Source: an uncultured Alcanivorax sp. (GTDB taxonomy: Bacteria > Pseudomonadota > Gammaproteobacteria > Pseudomonadales > Alcanivoracaceae). Taken from it: a stretch of 64,000 bases of DNA. The translations under genes and the position numbers were made by a program. Shown here one piece after another: positions 63,606 to 64,000 of this stretch. The notes below the pieces were generated by a model that saw only the letters and a program-made list of their open reading frames with translations, searched no databases and was not told the origin of the DNA. The DNA is taken from positions 124,001 through 188,000 of the forward strand of contig NZ_CAMYIV010000011.1 of NCBI RefSeq assembly GCF_947258575.1, written 5' to 3'. Position 1 is the stretch's first letter; each line of letters starts with the position of its first letter.

Positions 63606-63676
63606 CGAGCAACGAGGTACGAGTTTCGAATTGCAAAACCCGGTGGCCTTTCGCAACTCGTACCTCGCTTCTTGTG
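63606..63676. repeat. Heptad arrays in inverted order before trmH
   Basis: CGAGCAA, CGAGGTA, CGAGTTT, CGAATTG (63606-63633) face TTTCGCA, ACTCGTA, CCTCGCT (63649-63669). GAGGTACGAGTT and AACTCGTACCTC-type parts pair. The 309-bp gap 63478-63786 otherwise shows no gene. Confidence 0.8.
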
Positions 63677-63786
63677 AGTGGATATTCGCGGTTGAACGAC
63701 CGCTCCCACCGGGCGGTTGTCCGACCGGAGATTTTGCCTGTCTGCCCGCAGGCTATACAATCCGCAGCCTATTATAAGGAAAGCCC

Positions 63787-64000
63787 ATGACCCCGGAACG
63801 CTATCGTCGCATCTGCGACACCCTGGACCGCCGCCAGCCTGATCTCACCGTGATCATGGATGGCGTCCACAAGCCCCACAATATCGCCGCCATTGTGCGC
63901 ACCTGCGACGCGGTGGGCATTCTCGATGTGCATGCCATCTTGCCCAATAACCGGGCGCGGATGGCCGCCGGCACTGCCATGGGCTCCCAGCGCTGGGTGC
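63787..64000 (+). CDS. trmH: tRNA (guanosine-2'-O-)-methyltransferase TrmH, N-terminal part
   Basis: The ATG at 63787 behind AAGGA opens a frame that runs off the window (about 71 residues seen). MTPERYRRICDTLDRRQPDLTV and VIMDGVHKPHNIAAIVRTCDAVG are signatures of the SpoU-class TrmH, which methylates G18 of tRNAs. The rest lies beyond base 64000. Confidence 0.93.
   Translation, partial: MTPERYRRICDTLDRRQPDLTVIMDGVHKPHNIAAIVRTCDAVGILDVHAILPNNRARMAAGTAMGSQRWV

Overview
This 64 kb window is ordinary chromosome from a GC-rich (roughly 60 percent by eye) marine-type gammaproteobacterium. The gene orders aspS-yebC-ruvCAB-ybgC-tolQRAB-pal-cpoB-queE-queC, nadA-bepA, bcp/gcvR/dapA/bamC/purC, mltF/purL, ffh/rpsP-rimM-trmD-rplS and xerD-dsbC-hom-thrC match the Pseudomonas/Alcanivorax type. 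The protein sequences look most like Alcanivoracaceae. That placement is inference from gene order and protein flavour; no search was run. I saw no insertion sequence, prophage, integrase island, CRISPR array or rRNA operon. Two tRNA genes are present: Lys(TTT) and Val(GAC).

Layout: 0-10 kb holds the end of aspS, yebC, the Holliday-junction genes ruvC/ruvA/ruvB, a tightly packed Tol-Pal envelope operon, the queuosine genes queE/queC and tRNA-Lys. 10.5-17.6 kb holds a SLOG-type protein gene and a six-gene, translationally coupled operon (DUF523-DUF1722, MerR regulator, photolyase, FAD oxidoreductase, DUF1365, Cfa-like methyltransferase). It is preceded by three TGTACA boxes exactly 18 bp apart and looks like a light-responsive DNA-repair and membrane-lipid operon. 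17.7-27 kb holds nadA, bepA, a TusA-like protein, a PerM-like permease, bcp, gcvR, dapA-bamC-MBL-purC and two small envelope proteins. 27-38 kb holds an AT-rich gap with DnaA-box-like sites, an HD protein, a GntR regulator with an operator over its own -10 box, tRNA-Val, mltF, purL and two tandem hotdog proteins. 38-49 kb holds two Nudix enzymes, a gamma carbonic anhydrase, a patatin, a CNNM-type protein, a CcsA-like protein, ffh and the rpsP-rimM-trmD-rplS operon. 49-64 kb holds a diguanylate cyclase, xerD, dsbC, an aminotransferase, hom, thrC, a porin plus BCCT transporter pair, a serine beta-lactamase fold protein, a truncated globin, a class III CoA transferase and the start of trmH.

The most striking unexplained structure lies between genes. 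At least eleven intergenic spots carry short arrays phased at exactly 7 bp (for example five TAGAAGC units at 1288, TTGACAG-type units at 41981, TTTCAAC-type units at 2552). The base content differs between sites but the 7-bp register is kept. Several occur as inverted pairs that bracket a terminator or a REP pair. A separate family of REP-like palindromes (core CTGTAGGAGCG..GCTTGAGGCGCGAA) occurs at six or more places, twice as perfect inverted pairs. A third motif family with 9-bp phase (CACAGAGnn) is seen at 38270 and 23040. These families are the best candidates here for something under-described.
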